Part shown: piece after piece, positions 1 to 9,154 of the stretch
Layout of the letters: every line of letters starts with the position of its first letter
Position numbering within the stretch: position 1 is the stretch's first letter
Source: Rhodobacter sp.
GTDB lineage: Bacteria; Pseudomonadota; Alphaproteobacteria; Rhodobacterales; Rhodobacteraceae
Reading direction: 5' to 3'
DNA: 64,000 bases
NCBI GenBank assembly: GCA_020637555.1
Contig: JACKKF010000008.1
Span: 35,675 to 99,674, forward strand
Made by a program: the position numbers and the translations under genes
The notes under the pieces: generated by a model
What the model was told of the DNA's origin: nothing
Database searches by the model: none
The model's input: the letters and a program-made list of their open reading frames with translations, nothing else

Positions 1-333
1 GGCCCGATGAAGGTGGGCCAACTGGTCGAACTGATGGCCTTGCCGCAGTCCACCCTGTCGCACCAACTGAAACGGATGGAAAAGAACGGCCTGTTGACGC
101 GCACGCGCTCGGATCTCGACAACCGCTCGGTCGAGGTGTCGGCCACGGACCAGGGCATCCAGGCGACGCGCATCTGCACCGCCTTGAGCGACGCCATCGC
201 GGAACGCCTGAACGCGGCCTTCGACCCGGCCGAGATGAAGGCCCTCATCGACGGGCTGAACCGGGTGTTCGAGGCCCTGGGCGAGATGCCGACCCTGGCC
301 GACCGCTGCGCCGAACTGATCGCGGAACGCTGA
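1..333 (+). CDS. MarR-family transcriptional regulator, 5' end outside window
   Basis: This is the C-terminal part of a MarR-type winged-helix repressor. The reading frame is open to the left edge, so the ATG at position 7 is probably internal and the true start lies outside the window. Visible parts are the recognition-helix region (LPQSTLSHQLKRMEKNGL), the wing (RTRSDLDNRSVEVSATDQG) and a C-terminal helical dimerisation segment. The family binds palindromic operators as dimers and often responds to phenolic or oxidative ligands. It converges on the transglutaminase operon, so its target cannot be read from this side. Confidence 0.85.
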   Translation, partial: GPMKVGQLVELMALPQSTLSHQLKRMEKNGLLTRTRSDLDNRSVEVSATDQGIQATRICTALSDAIAERLNAAFDPAEMKALIDGLNRVFEALGEMPTLADRCAELIAER

Positions 334-340
334 CGCGCCC

Positions 341-1222
341 TCAGTCCGCGCGCGGGATCATGTCCACGCTGTGCCGGCTGACCTGTCCCCCGGCGGACCG
401 CAACGATCCCAGCACAGGCGCGACATCCAGGTAATCGCGCCCCTGCGCCACCACCACATAGTCGAGCCCCGCCCATTGATCGTTGGTCGGATCAAAGGCC
501 ATCCAGCCAGTGGCCGGGCCGGTCCAGGCACTGACCCAGGCGTGCATCGCATCCGCGCCTTCCAGCCGGGGTTGGCCAGGGGGCGGTTCGGTGCGCAGAA
601 ACCCCGAGACATAGCCGGCAGGAACCCCCAACGCCCTGAGGCCGGCAATCATCACATGGGCAAAATCCTGACAGACACCGCGGCGTTGTGCGAATGCCTG
701 CGCGGGCCCCGTCTCGACCGAGGTGGCGGCGGCGTCGAACTGCATCTCGGCATGAAGGGCATGACCCAGGCTCTGCACGGTTTCGATGACGGTGTCGCGG
801 GGACCAGCCAGGGCGCGGGCAAAGGTTTCGATCGCGTCCACCTGCGCCACGCGGGCCGAGGGGCGGCGAAAGTGATGCGGCGACCGCGCGCCCAGATCGC
901 GCACCGCGGCCAGAGCCGCGGGCAGATCGGCCAGGGCGGGCGACAGGTCGGTCAGCGGGGGCGGCGCCAACCGCTCGACCCCGAGATCGACCGAGATGCG
1001 CAGCGCGTTGAGCGGCGTGTGCCAGACAGCCGACGTGGTTGCGTTGCCGAAAAAATCCAGCCAGTCGCGGCGCTCGTCCGGGGCGGGATCGATGTGCAGA
1101 CGGCGGGACAGGACGGTTTGCGCGCCGGGCAGATCGGGCGGCAGCAGACGCATCAGCGTGCGCGACCGGTCCGAGCGCGCGGCATAGCCATAATCGATGG
1201 CCAGCGCGATGTCGTAGATCAT
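341..1222 (-). CDS. Transglutaminase-like cysteine protein, 293 aa
   Basis: This is a bacterial transglutaminase-like protein with the N-terminal beta domain typical of the group (about residues 1-85) and a transglutaminase core. The catalytic triad is visible as Cys184 (RRGVCQDFAHV), His227 (DAMHAWVSAW) and Asp244 (WMAFDPTN). It is the last gene of a minus-strand operon, 11 bp after the ATP-grasp/alpha-E gene, and the DUF2126 transglutaminase is first. Families found together like this are predicted to make or hydrolyse amide or isopeptide bonds in a peptide-modification system; the substrate is unknown. There is no signal peptide, so it is probably cytoplasmic. Confidence 0.88.
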   Translation of the reverse strand: MIYDIALAIDYGYAARSDRSRTLMRLLPPDLPGAQTVLSRRLHIDPAPDERRDWLDFFGNATTSAVWHTPLNALRISVDLGVERLAPPPLTDLSPALADLPAALAAVRDLGARSPHHFRRPSARVAQVDAIETFARALAGPRDTVIETVQSLGHALHAEMQFDAAATSVETGPAQAFAQRRGVCQDFAHVMIAGLRALGVPAGYVSGFLRTEPPPGQPRLEGADAMHAWVSAWTGPATGWMAFDPTNDQWAGLDYVVVAQGRDYLDVAPVLGSLRSAGGQVSRHSVDMIPRAD

Positions 1223-1233
1223 CCCCGCACCTC

Positions 1234-3615
1234 CTAGCGCAGATAGGCGTCGGTCAGCAGATCGGACATGCGTGCCAGATCCCGGCGCAGGCGGCGCAGG
1301 CGTGCCTCGGTCACCTGAGCGGGTGCCAGCACGCTGACCAGGGCCTCGATCGGCACGAGGGCGCGCGACAACGGGGCCAGGCGGCCGTTCTCCATCGCGC
1401 CGGGCAGTGTCGCGGCCTGATCGCGCATGACCCGCAACTGGAACAGGATCGACCGCGGATTGTCGCCGTCCAGCGCCAGCAGATCCACCACCGATTCGCG
1501 CGAGGTTTCCACCGCGTAGCGCCGGCGGTGGGTGATGGTGCTGTCCGCGACCTCGACCGCGAGATCCAGCGATCCCTCGGGCGCATCGGGCCCCGCCAGC
1601 GCGATCAGCAGCGTCGCCAGCGCGTCGGCGCGTTCCAGCGCCCGCCCCAGCGTCAGGAACCGCCAGCCCTGAAAGCGATACATGTTGTCCTGCACCAGAC
1701 CGGAAAACCCGGTGATCTTGCGCAGCAGGACCGACATGCCGCGCGCCGCGTCATCGCCCGGACGGATTGCGCGCAGGGTCTCTTCGGCGGTTCGGTGCAG
1801 ATCGACCAGCGCCGCCCAGCCATCGACCGAGAACCGGTCGCGGACCTTGCCGGCGCAGGCCCGGGCCGCGCCGATCCGCGCCAGCAGCGCATCGGGCATC
1901 GGTTGCCCGGGGTCGATGCCATGGCCGGGCAGAAAGGCCTCCATCCGTCTGAGCAGCGGGTCGGCCGGGTTGTCGGTCGTGGCGAGCCGCGTGTGATAGG
2001 CCCGGATCAGGCGGATCGCGTCCTCGGTCCGTTCGACATAGCGGCCCAGCCAGAACAGGTTGTCCGCCGCACGCGAGGGCACCACGCCGGGACTGGCGCG
2101 GCGAAAGGCGTTGCCAGCCGCAGGGCGCAGCGAGAGGTTCGGCACCGGACGATCCGACACGATCCAGACATCCGCCACCGACCCGCCCTTTTGCATGGCC
2201 AGGGCCGTCGCATCCCCGGCCTTGCCGATCCGCGCGTATCCGCCGGGCATGAACCGCCACCCCGACGGCGTGCGCGCGGCAAAGACGCGCACGGTCATCG
2301 GGCGTGGCTCGACCCGGCCGAGGGACAGCGGCTGGCCGTCCTCGGTCACCCAGGCGGGCGTGGTGGACAGGGCCACGGCCTCTTGCCCGACAAAGCGCGC
2401 CCCCGCCTCCTCGGACCAGTCCGCCGGCAACCCCGGCGAGGCCCCGTCGGCATCGAACGGCAGATCCGGGGACAGCGCGGGGCCGATCAGCATCCGCGCG
2501 GCGTTCTGCTGGACATAGCGGCGCTCGGCCTCGCCGCCGCACCACCAGGTCGCGATGTTCGGCAGCGCCAGCGGCTGGCCGGTCAGGACCTGGGCGATGC
2601 GCGGCAGAAAGGCCATCATCGCCCGCATTTCCAGAACGCCCGTGCCCAGCGCGTTGACCATGGCCAGCCGCCCCTGGCGCACGGCCTCGACCAGGCCCGG
2701 CGTGCCGATCCGGCTGTCGGCGTTCAGCTCCAGCGGGTCGGCGAATTGCGCGTCGATGCGCCGCCAGAGCACACCCAGAGGCTGCGGCCCCTCGATGGTG
2801 CGAACCTTGGCTGCGCCGTTCTCGACCAGAAGATCCTCGCCCTCCAGCAGGGGCAGACCCAGATACCGGGCGATATAGGTGTGTTCGTAATAGGTATCGT
2901 TGGACGGGCCCGGGGTCAGGATGGCTGCGCCGCCATCCACCGACAGACCGGCCAGCGCCGCGCGGAAATCCTGGAAGAACCCGGCAAGCCGGTGGATATG
3001 GGCGCGCGGAAAGCGTTCGGGAAAGATGCGCCCGGTCGCCATGCGGTTTTCCAGCGCGAAACCCGCCCCCGACGGCGCCTGCAGGCGGTCGCCCAGCACC
3101 AGCCAGGACCCGTCGGGCGAGCGCCCGATCTCGAACGCCAGGTAGTGCAGGAAATGCCCGCCCTTGGGCGCGATCCCGACCATCGGGCGCAACCACTGGC
3201 CCGAGGCCGCGATCAGTTCGGCGGGAAGGTGCCCGTCGGCCACCAGCCGCCCGGGCCCGTAGAGATCCGATACCACCTGCTCCAGCAGGTCGGCGCGCTG
3301 GGCCAGCCCGGCGCAGATGGTCTGCCATTCCCCCTCGTGCAGGATGACGGGAATGGGCGCCAGCGGCCAGTCGCGTTCCGCCAGGGGATCGGCGGAATAT
3401 TGGCGGAAATAGACCCCCGCGTCGCGCAGGTAATGGTTGCCGCGTTCAAAGCGGCTGGCGATCTCGTCAGGCGAAAGGCGGGCGAACCGGTGCACGAACC
3501 GCTGCCAGACCGGCCGCATCCGTCCCTCGGCATCGAACAGTTCGTCGGCCACCCCCGAAAGGCGGCGGTAGTCGGCGAACAGATCCGCGTCCAGGCGCGA
3601 CAGACTGCGGGGCAT
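1234..3615 (-). CDS. Circularly permuted ATP-grasp fused to alpha-E domain, 793 aa
   Basis: Residues 1-470 or so are a circularly permuted type-2 ATP-grasp domain: segments GGAAILTPGPSNDTYYEH, LLVENGAAKVRTIEGP and ATWWCGGEAERRYV match the family. The last 310 or so residues are an alpha-E helical domain (starting near RAADNLFWLGRYVERTED). These are often two separate genes; here they are one polypeptide. ATP-grasp enzymes of this type are predicted to ligate amino acids or peptides through an acyl-phosphate intermediate. The gene starts 12 bp after the DUF2126 transglutaminase and is followed by the small transglutaminase, so the three are probably co-transcribed. The substrate is not known. 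Confidence 0.88.
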   Translation of the reverse strand: MPRSLSRLDADLFADYRRLSGVADELFDAEGRMRPVWQRFVHRFARLSPDEIASRFERGNHYLRDAGVYFRQYSADPLAERDWPLAPIPVILHEGEWQTICAGLAQRADLLEQVVSDLYGPGRLVADGHLPAELIAASGQWLRPMVGIAPKGGHFLHYLAFEIGRSPDGSWLVLGDRLQAPSGAGFALENRMATGRIFPERFPRAHIHRLAGFFQDFRAALAGLSVDGGAAILTPGPSNDTYYEHTYIARYLGLPLLEGEDLLVENGAAKVRTIEGPQPLGVLWRRIDAQFADPLELNADSRIGTPGLVEAVRQGRLAMVNALGTGVLEMRAMMAFLPRIAQVLTGQPLALPNIATWWCGGEAERRYVQQNAARMLIGPALSPDLPFDADGASPGLPADWSEEAGARFVGQEAVALSTTPAWVTEDGQPLSLGRVEPRPMTVRVFAARTPSGWRFMPGGYARIGKAGDATALAMQKGGSVADVWIVSDRPVPNLSLRPAAGNAFRRASPGVVPSRAADNLFWLGRYVERTEDAIRLIRAYHTRLATTDNPADPLLRRMEAFLPGHGIDPGQPMPDALLARIGAARACAGKVRDRFSVDGWAALVDLHRTAEETLRAIRPGDDAARGMSVLLRKITGFSGLVQDNMYRFQGWRFLTLGRALERADALATLLIALAGPDAPEGSLDLAVEVADSTITHRRRYAVETSRESVVDLLALDGDNPRSILFQLRVMRDQAATLPGAMENGRLAPLSRALVPIEALVSVLAPAQVTEARLRRLRRDLARMSDLLTDAYLR

Positions 3616-3627
3616 CGGGACCTCGGG

Positions 3628-6600
3628 TCAGGACAGGCCCGGCGGCCGCCTGAGATCCAGCGTGAGCGGAAACTCGGGGTGCGGCACCTCGGGCTGCGGG
3701 CGATAGCTTCCCGGTGTATGGCCGTAAGGCTCGAAGCGCGCAAGCCTGCGGGCCTCGGCCTCGTAGGCATTCACCGGGAAGGTGTCATAGTTCCGCCCGC
3801 CCGGATGCGCCACATGATAGGTGCAGCCCGCCAGGGCCCGGCCGGTCCAGTCATCATAGAGGTCGATGACCAGAGGCGTGTTGACCGGCAGCGCGGGATG
3901 CAGGGATTCCGCCGGTTGCCAGGCCTTGAACCGCACGCCGCCGACGCTGACACCCGCCGTTCCCGTGCGCGCCATAGGCACCGGACGGCGGTTCACCATC
4001 ACGCGGAACCGGTCCTGATGCAGCGTGGTGAGCTTCACCTGAAGCCTCTCGACCGAGCTGTCGGTATAGCGCACCGTGCCGCCAATGGCGCCGGTTTCGC
4101 CCAGCACATGCCAGGGTTCCAGCGCCTGCCGCACCTCGAGATGCGCGCCGGTCGTTTCGATCTGGCCGCAGAAGGGAAAGCGGAACTCGGCCTGGGCCTC
4201 GAACCAGGCCGGGTCCAGGTCGAACCCGTGCAGGCGCAGGTCGTCCAGAAGCGACACCAGATCCTCCCACAGGTAATGCGGCAGCATGAAGCGATCGTGC
4301 AGGACCGTGCCCCAGCGGACCGGCCGGCCCTGCACGGGGGCCTTCCAGCAGCGGGCGATGATCGCGCGCAGCAGCAGTTGCTGCGCCAGCGACATGCGCG
4401 GATGGGGGGGCATCTCGAACCCGCGAAATTCCACCAGCCCCAGGCGCCCCGTGGGACCATCGGGCGAATAAAGCTTGTCGATGCAGATCTCGGCGCGGTG
4501 GGTGTTGCCGGTCACATCGGTCAGCATGTTGCGCAGCAGCCTGTCCACCAGCCAGGGGGGCGGCAGCGCGCCGCCGTTCACCGGATCGCCGATCTGCGCC
4601 AGCGCGATCTCCAGTTCATAGAGCGTGTCGTGACGGGCCTCGTCGATGCGGGGCGCCTGACTGGTCGGACCGATGAACAGGCCCGAGAACAGGTAGCTGA
4701 GCGCCGGGTGCCGCTGCCAGATCAGGATCAGCGACTTCAGCAGGTCAGGACGGCGCAGGATGGGGCTGTCCAGCGTCGTCGCGCCGCCGATGACGACATG
4801 ATTGCCCCCGCCGGTGCCGGTATGGCGCCCGTCGATCATGAACTTGTCGGCGCCCAGGCGGGCGTTGCGGGCCTCGTCATAGATTGCCTCAGTGGTGGCG
4901 ACGCAATCGTCCCAACTGTGCGCGGGATGGATGTTCACCTCGATCACGCCCGGATCGGGGGCCACACGGATCACGTTGAGGCGCGGATCGTCCGGCGGCG
5001 CATAGCCTTCGATATGGATGGGCAGCGCCAGTTCGGCCGCCGTCGCCTCGGCCGTGGCGATCAGGTCGAGGTAATCCTCGAGCGAGTCGCAGGGCGGCAT
5101 GAACAGGCACAACCGCCCGTCGCGCGGCTCCAGCGCCAAGGCGGTGCGCACCGCCCCGGTGCCGGGATCAAAGCCCGCGCCCAACGCCCCCTCTTGCGGT
5201 TGCATGGCCTGATGGGGCGTGTCCTGCGCCCCCGGGGTGGCGGGCTGGTCATGGCCGGGGGTGACCCCGGGCAGCATCGCCGCCCGCTCGGCATCCTCAC
5301 GGGCGATGCGCGCCAGTTCCTCGTCGATGGCCCGGCGGCGCGCCGCGCGTGCGGCCGGGAAATCCGGCAGCGGCCCCACCGGCACGGTCGGATCGGCGGG
5401 ATAGCTGTAGGGATACTGCGCGGGCGGCACATGGGGCAACGCGCCCAGCGGCAGGCGAAATCCCACCGGGCTGTCGCCGGGGATCAGGAAAATCCGGCCG
5501 CGTCGGGGTTTCCACAGCTCGGATCGCCAGCGTGCGGGCTTGTCCGCCGCCTGCCACCACCGCTGGATCGGCAAGACATAGCCCGAAGGCTCGGTCAGGC
5601 CGCGATTGAACACCCGTGCATAGCGCGCGCGGTCCTCGGGGTTTTTCAGCAACGAGTTCTCGGGGGTCACGTTCGGGGGAAGGTTCGCCTCCTTCAGGAT
5701 CCACTCGGCCGGATCCTCGAACGCCGGTTGCGCATACCCGGGGTCGAGGCCCAGATTCCTCGCGAATGCGGCCATGAACGCCCCGGCCTGATCGGCGCCG
5801 ACCGCCGGCGTGCCGGATTCGCGCGCCACCAGATCGGGGTTCTGCCAGACGGGCACGCCATCGCGGCGCCAATACAGCGAAAAGGTCCAGCGCGGCAGGC
5901 TTTCGCCCGGATACCATTTGCCCTGCCCGTAATGCAGGAAACCGCCCGGCGCGAAGCGGCTGCGCAGGCGGCGGATCAGGTCGTCCGCCAGCCCCCGTTT
6001 CGTCGGCCCCACGGCCGCCGTGTTCCATTCGGCGCTTTCGAAATCGTCGATCGAGACAAAGGTCGGCTCGCCGCCCATGGTCAGGCGCACATCGCCCGCG
6101 CTCAATTCGGCATCGACCTGACGGCCGAGGGCATTGAGCCGATCCCAGGCCTCGTCGGAAAAGGGCCTGGTGATGCGCGGATGCTCGGCCACGCGGCGGA
6201 CCTGCATGTCAAAGGCGAACCCGGTCTCGGGCGTGCCCACGGCCGAGAACCCGCCCGAGATCGGCGCCGCGTTGCGGAAATGGGGGGTGGCGGCCAGCGG
6301 GATGTGGCTTTCCCCCGTCAACAACCCCGAGGTCGGATCCAGCCCGATCCAGCCCGCGCCCGGCAGGAAGACTTCGCACCAGGCATGAAGATCGGTAAAG
6401 TCGTGGTCCGTGCCCGAGGGGCCATCGAGCGATTTCACATCGGGCGCAAGCTGGATCAGATAGCCCGACACGAAACGCGCGGCAAAGCCGAGGTGGCGCA
6501 GCACCTGCACCAGCAACCAGCTGGAATCGCGACAGCTTCCAGAGCGGGTGGTCAGCGTCTCCTCAGGCGTCTGGACCCCGGGCTCCATGCGGATCGTGTA

Positions 6601-7071
6601 GTTGACCTGGTTCGCGATCCGGGCATTCAGCGCGACCAGCATGTCCACCGTGCGGGTGCGCGAGAAATCCAGCGAGCCGATCAGTTGCGCCAGTTTCGGG
6701 CCCTCGGGCTCGGGCGTGCGATAGATCGACAGATCCGCGCGCAGCTCTTCGGGATAGTCGAAGGGCCAGAACTCGGCGCTGTCCTCGACAAAGAAATCGA
6801 AGGGATTGTAGACCGTCATGTCGGCGGTCAGATCGACCTCGATCTTGAACTCGGTCACCGGCTCGGGAAACACGAAACGGGCCAGCCAGTTGCCGTAAGG
6901 GTCCTGCTGGTGGTTCACGAAATGCCCGCCCGGGCTGACCTTGAGCGAATGCGAGATCACCCGCGTGCGACTGTGCGGCGCGGGACGCAGGCGGATGATC
7001 TGCGGACCCAGCGTCACCGGGCGGTCATAGGTGTACTGCGTCAGATGGTGGATCGAGGCGTAGATGGCCAT
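3628..7071 (-). CDS. DUF2126-type large transglutaminase, 1147 aa
   Basis: The first gene of the operon encodes an N-terminal transglutaminase domain with Cys180 (RSGSCRDSSWLL), His229 (DLHAWCEVF) and Asp245 (GLDPTSG). It is followed by a very long DUF2126 region (about residues 290-1147) rich in conserved His, Asp and Glu, e.g. MIDGRHTGTGGGNHVVIGG. I start it at the ATG at 7071 (MAIYASIHHLTQYTYDR), because homologues begin this way; an upstream in-frame ATG at 7101 would add ten poorly conserved residues. There is no signal peptide or membrane segment. The C-terminal region resembles glutamine-synthetase-like or amidoligase folds in published family analyses, but its activity is not established. 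Confidence 0.88.
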   Translation of the reverse strand: MAIYASIHHLTQYTYDRPVTLGPQIIRLRPAPHSRTRVISHSLKVSPGGHFVNHQQDPYGNWLARFVFPEPVTEFKIEVDLTADMTVYNPFDFFVEDSAEFWPFDYPEELRADLSIYRTPEPEGPKLAQLIGSLDFSRTRTVDMLVALNARIANQVNYTIRMEPGVQTPEETLTTRSGSCRDSSWLLVQVLRHLGFAARFVSGYLIQLAPDVKSLDGPSGTDHDFTDLHAWCEVFLPGAGWIGLDPTSGLLTGESHIPLAATPHFRNAAPISGGFSAVGTPETGFAFDMQVRRVAEHPRITRPFSDEAWDRLNALGRQVDAELSAGDVRLTMGGEPTFVSIDDFESAEWNTAAVGPTKRGLADDLIRRLRSRFAPGGFLHYGQGKWYPGESLPRWTFSLYWRRDGVPVWQNPDLVARESGTPAVGADQAGAFMAAFARNLGLDPGYAQPAFEDPAEWILKEANLPPNVTPENSLLKNPEDRARYARVFNRGLTEPSGYVLPIQRWWQAADKPARWRSELWKPRRGRIFLIPGDSPVGFRLPLGALPHVPPAQYPYSYPADPTVPVGPLPDFPAARAARRRAIDEELARIAREDAERAAMLPGVTPGHDQPATPGAQDTPHQAMQPQEGALGAGFDPGTGAVRTALALEPRDGRLCLFMPPCDSLEDYLDLIATAEATAAELALPIHIEGYAPPDDPRLNVIRVAPDPGVIEVNIHPAHSWDDCVATTEAIYDEARNARLGADKFMIDGRHTGTGGGNHVVIGGATTLDSPILRRPDLLKSLILIWQRHPALSYLFSGLFIGPTSQAPRIDEARHDTLYELEIALAQIGDPVNGGALPPPWLVDRLLRNMLTDVTGNTHRAEICIDKLYSPDGPTGRLGLVEFRGFEMPPHPRMSLAQQLLLRAIIARCWKAPVQGRPVRWGTVLHDRFMLPHYLWEDLVSLLDDLRLHGFDLDPAWFEAQAEFRFPFCGQIETTGAHLEVRQALEPWHVLGETGAIGGTVRYTDSSVERLQVKLTTLHQDRFRVMVNRRPVPMARTGTAGVSVGGVRFKAWQPAESLHPALPVNTPLVIDLYDDWTGRALAGCTYHVAHPGGRNYDTFPVNAYEAEARRLARFEPYGHTPGSYRPQPEVPHPEFPLTLDLRRPPGLS

Positions 7072-7205
7072 GCGCGGTCCCTGTATGAGCGTGCCGCCCA
7101 TGTTAGTTTTCCACGCGCCATCCGCCAGCCCAAAGCGGCACCGACCCCGAACAGCGGTCGGCCAGACGGGCCTCTGCCCGAAAAAAAGGCACCCGCCAAA
7201 CGCAA

Positions 7206-7233
7206 GCCGCCGCCGGAGGGAACCGGCGGCGGC
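7206..7233 (-). terminator. Probable intrinsic terminator of cysDNC
   Basis: A perfect 11-bp stem (7206-7216 pairing with 7223-7233) encloses a 6-nt loop, 20 bp after the cysNC stop. On the minus strand it is followed by a short T-rich stretch, TTGCGTTT. Confidence 0.6.
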
Positions 7234-7252
7234 AGGGGCGATCGTTGCGCGA

Positions 7253-9154
7253 TCAGGGGATCAGGCGGTCGATGATCCGGTCCGCGGCCTCGTCGGGGGT
7301 CATGGCCGTGGTGTCGATGCGGATCTCGGCGTTTTCAGGCGCCTCATAGGGGCTGTCGATGCCGGTGAAGTTCTTCAGCTGCCCCGAGCGCGCCTTGGCA
7401 TAAAGCCCCTTCACGTCGCGCTGTTCGGCCACGGACAGGGGCGTGTCCACGAACACCTCGATGAATTCGCCCGGCTGCATCATGCCGCGCACCATGTCGC
7501 GTTCGGACCGGAACGGCGAGATGAAGGCCGTCACCACGATCAGACCCGCGTCGGTCATCAGCTTGGCCACCTCGCCCACGCGGCGGACGTTCTCGACACG
7601 GTCCGCTTCGGTAAAGCCGAGGTCCTTGTTCAACCCGTGGCGCACGTTGTCGCCATCCAGCAGGAAGGTGTGGCGGTTCATGCGCGCCAGCTTGCGTTCC
7701 AGCGCGTTGGCGATGGTCGACTTGCCCGACCCCGACAGGCCGGTCAGCCAGACCACGGCCGGCTTCTGGTGCTTCATCGACGCGTGATGCTCGCGGCTGA
7801 TGTCGGTGGCCTGCCAGTGGATGTTCTGTGCCCGGCGCAACGAGAAGTGGATGATCCCCGCCGCCACGGTCGCATTGGTCATCTTGTCGATCAGGATGAA
7901 CCCGCCCAGATCCCGGCTTTCCGCATAGGGCGCGAACGGGATCTCGCGGTCGGTGGTGATGGTTGCCACGCCGATCGCGTTCAGGTCCAGCGTCTTGGCC
8001 GCCAGATGTTCCTGGGTGTTGACGTTCACCTCGTATTTCGGCTGACCGACCTTGGCCGACACGGTCTGCGCGCCGATCTTCATCCAGTAGGCACGGCCCG
8101 GCACCATCTCGTGCTCGTCCATCCAGATGACCGCGGCCTCGAACTGGTCGGACACTTCCAGCGGGGCCTTGGACGCGGTGATGACCTGCCCGCGCGAGCA
8201 GTCGATCTCGTCGGCCAGCGTCAGCGTGACGGATTCGCCCGCCACCGCGGCATCCTTGTCGCCATCGAAGCTGACGATCCGCGCCACGGTCGAGGTCTTG
8301 CCCGACGGCAGAACGCGCACCGCATCGCCCGGCCGCACCACACCCGAGGCGATGGTGCCGGCGAACCCGCGGAAATCCAGGTTCGGCCGGTTCACCCATT
8401 GCACCGGCAGGCGGAACGGCTTGTCCTGATCGGCGGTCGCGTCGACCTCGACCTCCTCCAGGTAGGGCAACAGCGCCGGCCCCTGATACCAGGGCGTGTT
8501 CGCTGAATGGCCGGTGATGTTGTCGCCCTTGAATCCCGAGATCGGGATCGCGGTGAACTCGGCAATGCCGATCTGCGCCGCAAAGGCCCGGTAGTCGCTG
8601 ACGATCCGGTCAAACACCGCCTGATCGTAGCCGACCAGATCCATCTTGTTCACCGCCAGCACCACCTGGCGGATCCCCAGCAGGTTCACCAGATAGGAAT
8701 GCCGCCGGGTCTGCGTCAGCACGCCCTTGCGCGCGTCGATCAGGATCACGGCCAGATCGGCGGTCGAGGCGCCGGTCACCATGTTGCGGGTGTATTGTTC
8801 ATGGCCGGGGGTGTCGGCGACGATGAACTTGCGCTTTTCGGTCGCAAAGAACCGATAGGCCACGTCGATGGTGATGCCCTGCTCGCGCTCGGCGGCCAGA
8901 CCGTCGACCAGCAGGGCAAAGTCGATCTCCTGCCCTTGCGTGCCCACGCGCTTGCTGTCCGCTTCCAGCGCGGCCAGCTGATCCTCGAAGATCATCTTGC
9001 TGTCATAGAGCAGCCGGCCGATCAGCGTGGACTTGCCGTCGTCCACCGATCCGCAGGTGATGAAGCGCAGCATGGTCTTGTGCTGGTGGGTTTCCAGATA
9101 CTGCTCGATGTTCTCGGCAATCAGGGCGTCGGTCTTGTAGATCGGGTCGGTCAT
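7253..9154 (-). CDS. cysNC: Bifunctional sulfate adenylyltransferase subunit 1 / APS kinase
   Basis: A 633-aa fusion. The N-terminal CysN is an EF-Tu-like GTPase (P-loop GSVDDGKSTLIGRLL, switch DTPGHEQ, NKMD motif) that drives ATP sulfurylase. The C-terminal 195 or so residues are CysC, APS kinase (P-loop GLSGSGKST). With CysD it converts sulfate to APS and then PAPS in the cytoplasm. I start it at the ATG at 9154, which overlaps the cysD stop by one base (TGATG), implying translational coupling; a longer open frame reaching 9313 lies inside cysD and is spurious. Confidence 0.96.
   Translation of the reverse strand: MTDPIYKTDALIAENIEQYLETHQHKTMLRFITCGSVDDGKSTLIGRLLYDSKMIFEDQLAALEADSKRVGTQGQEIDFALLVDGLAAEREQGITIDVAYRFFATEKRKFIVADTPGHEQYTRNMVTGASTADLAVILIDARKGVLTQTRRHSYLVNLLGIRQVVLAVNKMDLVGYDQAVFDRIVSDYRAFAAQIGIAEFTAIPISGFKGDNITGHSANTPWYQGPALLPYLEEVEVDATADQDKPFRLPVQWVNRPNLDFRGFAGTIASGVVRPGDAVRVLPSGKTSTVARIVSFDGDKDAAVAGESVTLTLADEIDCSRGQVITASKAPLEVSDQFEAAVIWMDEHEMVPGRAYWMKIGAQTVSAKVGQPKYEVNVNTQEHLAAKTLDLNAIGVATITTDREIPFAPYAESRDLGGFILIDKMTNATVAAGIIHFSLRRAQNIHWQATDISREHHASMKHQKPAVVWLTGLSGSGKSTIANALERKLARMNRHTFLLDGDNVRHGLNKDLGFTEADRVENVRRVGEVAKLMTDAGLIVVTAFISPFRSERDMVRGMMQPGEFIEVFVDTPLSVAEQRDVKGLYAKARSGQLKNFTGIDSPYEAPENAEIRIDTTAMTPDEAADRIIDRLIP

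Noticed and set aside
1039..7275. A 2078-codon open frame on the plus strand, and other very long plus-strand frames (e.g. 12224-14821, 18644-20593, 35494-38121, 44469-46457)
   Set aside because: They lie antisense to well-supported genes with clear family motifs, are rich in Arg, Gln, Gly and Pro, and show no domains. High G+C makes stops rare in the opposite frames.
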